Below the pieces are notes generated by a model that was not told the DNA's origin, made no database searches, and saw only the letters and a list, made by a program, of their open reading frames with translations. From Pseudomonadota bacterium (GTDB lineage Bacteria; Pseudomonadota; Alphaproteobacteria; Rhizobiales; Rhizobiaceae): a stretch of 7,125 nucleotides of DNA. Shown here piece by piece: positions 4,973 to 7,125 of this stretch. The position numbers and the translations under genes were made by a program. Where the stretch lies: contig JAEWFU010000333.1 in the NCBI GenBank assembly GCA_023388675.1, positions 1-7,125 on the forward strand. Reading direction: 5' to 3'. The first letter of the stretch is position 1, and the number at the start of each line of letters is the position of its first letter.

Positions 4973-5616
4973 CCCGTCTCTCCTCGGTCCGTTTCCTGTC
5001 CACTCATGTTGCCCTGAAAAAGGGATCGCAACCAATCTCCGATTGCCGAAAGTCCGTCATGCGATACTTCTGCCATGCCGCCATGGATGCGTCGCCAATC
5101 CTGCGGGCGCTCGAAAGAACCGACCCACAGGCCGCGGCCAGCGTCCCGCGCCGACCGTTCGGCATCCCCATGGTCGCCATAGGCCGCGGCCCAGCCGCGC
5201 TCCACCATCGCGCGGTTCAAGTCGACGCCTCCGGCCTTGCAACTTGTGAGCAGCCGGTCGTAGCGGTCGCGCCGCCATCCCTCGCACGTCACCGGCCGTC
5301 CGCCGATCAGCTCTGCCAGCGCGTTGCGCGCTTCGCGCCCGCAGGCATAGTCGCCGCGTGGGCCAGCGCAGGTCTGGCCGAGTTCCGGCGCATCGATGCC
5401 GATCAGTCGCAGCCGCGTGCCGCCGAGCGTCAGGGAATCGCCGTCTACCACCCGCGGTAAGCCGGACCGGGTCTCGGCCGTTCCGAAGCGCTCGTGCCCG
5501 GCAACGAATGCCAGCGCCGCGAGGATGGCCACGGCCAGCGCAAGGTCCAAAAATCGCCGGACGAACGACCTTGGTTTTCGCCGGCGCGCGCGGCGGGTGC
5601 GCCTGCTCAAGGCCAT
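4969..5616 (-). CDS. Membrane-anchored thermonuclease (SNase-like) family protein
   Basis: Protein of 215 residues with a very basic N-terminus (residues 5-21, mostly Arg/Lys), then one hydrophobic segment at about 22-40, then the staphylococcal nuclease-like domain (Pfam PF00565). The basic side before the segment predicts cytoplasm-in, periplasm-out topology, either as an anchor or an uncleaved signal. The catalytic set is present: VVDGDSL with D58 and D60, RLRLIGIDAPE (68-78) with R70, D75 and E78, and DRYDRLL with R121. By analogy these match SNase D19, D21, R35, D40, E43 and R87. Cysteines C83, C92, C111 and C126 lie in the domain and could form two disulfides, which fits a periplasmic location. 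The tail after about 180 is not part of the fold. An in-frame TAA just upstream fixes the ATG; its ribosome binding site is weak. It is first of the coupled trio. The natural substrate is unknown. Confidence 0.88.
   Translation of the reverse strand: MALSRRTRRARRRKPRSFVRRFLDLALAVAILAALAFVAGHERFGTAETRSGLPRVVDGDSLTLGGTRLRLIGIDAPELGQTCAGPRGDYACGREARNALAELIGGRPVTCEGWRRDRYDRLLTSCKAGGVDLNRAMVERGWAAAYGDHGDAERSARDAGRGLWVGSFERPQDWRRIHGGMAEVSHDGLSAIGDWLRSLFQGNMSGQETDRGETG
4980..4985 (-). promoter_or_regulatory. Ribosome binding site of the GST gene
   Basis: On the minus strand this reads GAGGAG, 7 nt before the ATG at 4972. It lies inside the 3' end of the nuclease gene and supports the shorter GST start over upstream in-frame Met codons. 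Confidence 0.75.
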
Positions 5617-5692
5617 CGACGGAAGGGTCTCTTAATCATTCCGCGTTAGCGTGCCGCTACGAGAGTATCGCGCGCGAAAACCGTAATCTTCC
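5617..5692. promoter_or_regulatory. Divergent intergenic region between nuclease operon and kinase gene
   Basis: This 76-nt gap must hold, or overlap, promoters for both the leftward nuclease-GST-UDG unit and the rightward kinase. TTAA (5632-5635) and TTAG lie 10 nt apart, not the 7 nt of a CtrA site. TCGCGCGCGA (5668-5677) is a 10-nt palindrome, easily produced by chance in GC-rich DNA. No convincing -35/-10 pair or strong ribosome binding site is visible for either gene. Confidence 0.4.

Positions 5693-7125
<1,433 letters not shown>

Noticed and set aside
4973..5035. N-terminal extension of the GST to Met at 5035
   Set aside because: The GST fold begins at MKLYDGG (4972), where GAGGAG is correctly spaced. 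The extension would lie wholly inside the nuclease gene.
5668..5677. TCGCGCGCGA palindrome before the kinase gene as a regulator site
   Set aside because: It is a simple CG alternation that arises easily in GC-rich DNA, with no second copy or known consensus.

Overview
The window looks like ordinary chromosome from a high-GC alphaproteobacterium, most likely Hyphomicrobiales and perhaps near Mesorhizobium or Phyllobacteriaceae. The basis is base composition and protein style: a DUF6074-like small protein, a PdhS/DivJ/PleC-style histidine kinase, a membrane-anchored SNase-like nuclease, and an Lrp-type regulator ending with a TTQLPLDYL segment. The taxonomic call is an inference from memory of these families. 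I see no insertion sequence, phage gene, tRNA, rRNA or CRISPR array.

Layout. On the plus strand at 56-1666 is a two-gene unit: a beta-hydroxyacid dehydrogenase of the 3-hydroxyisobutyrate dehydrogenase family, then 9 nt later an AlkD-like DNA alkylation repair protein. After a 94-nt gap comes a small DUF6074-like gene (1761-2009, GTG start, strong ribosome binding site). It converges on a minus-strand group read leftward: a 29-codon small ORF (3051-2962) whose stop overlaps the start of a class I amidotransferase-like peptidase C26 gene (2965-2264), followed 50 nt later by a 58-residue lipoprotein (2213-2037). Further right, still on the minus strand, lie an Lrp/AsnC regulator (3629-3138) with AT-rich dyads in its upstream gap, and a tightly overlapping trio read leftward from 5616: membrane-anchored SNase-like nuclease, glutathione S-transferase and 4-Cys uracil-DNA glycosylase-like protein. 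A 76-nt divergent gap separates the nuclease from a plus-strand membrane histidine kinase (from 5693) that runs off the right edge.

How the genes work together. The two tight units imply co-expression. The nuclease/GST/UDG trio shares a 4-nt ATGA overlap and a 1-nt TGATG overlap, so translational coupling is likely. Two base-repair proteins (AlkD-like and UDG-like) lie within 3.5 kb, but in separate operons, so a shared role is only a guess. The Lrp regulator probably controls itself through the dyads; its other targets cannot be read from the window. The kinase's response regulator is not in view.

No dramatic new system is evident. The items most worth checking are the coupled small ORF before the peptidase C26 gene, the dyad array upstream of the Lrp gene, the UDG-like protein with Gln in place of the usual motif A Glu, and the periplasmic CxxC predicted in the kinase sensor domain.
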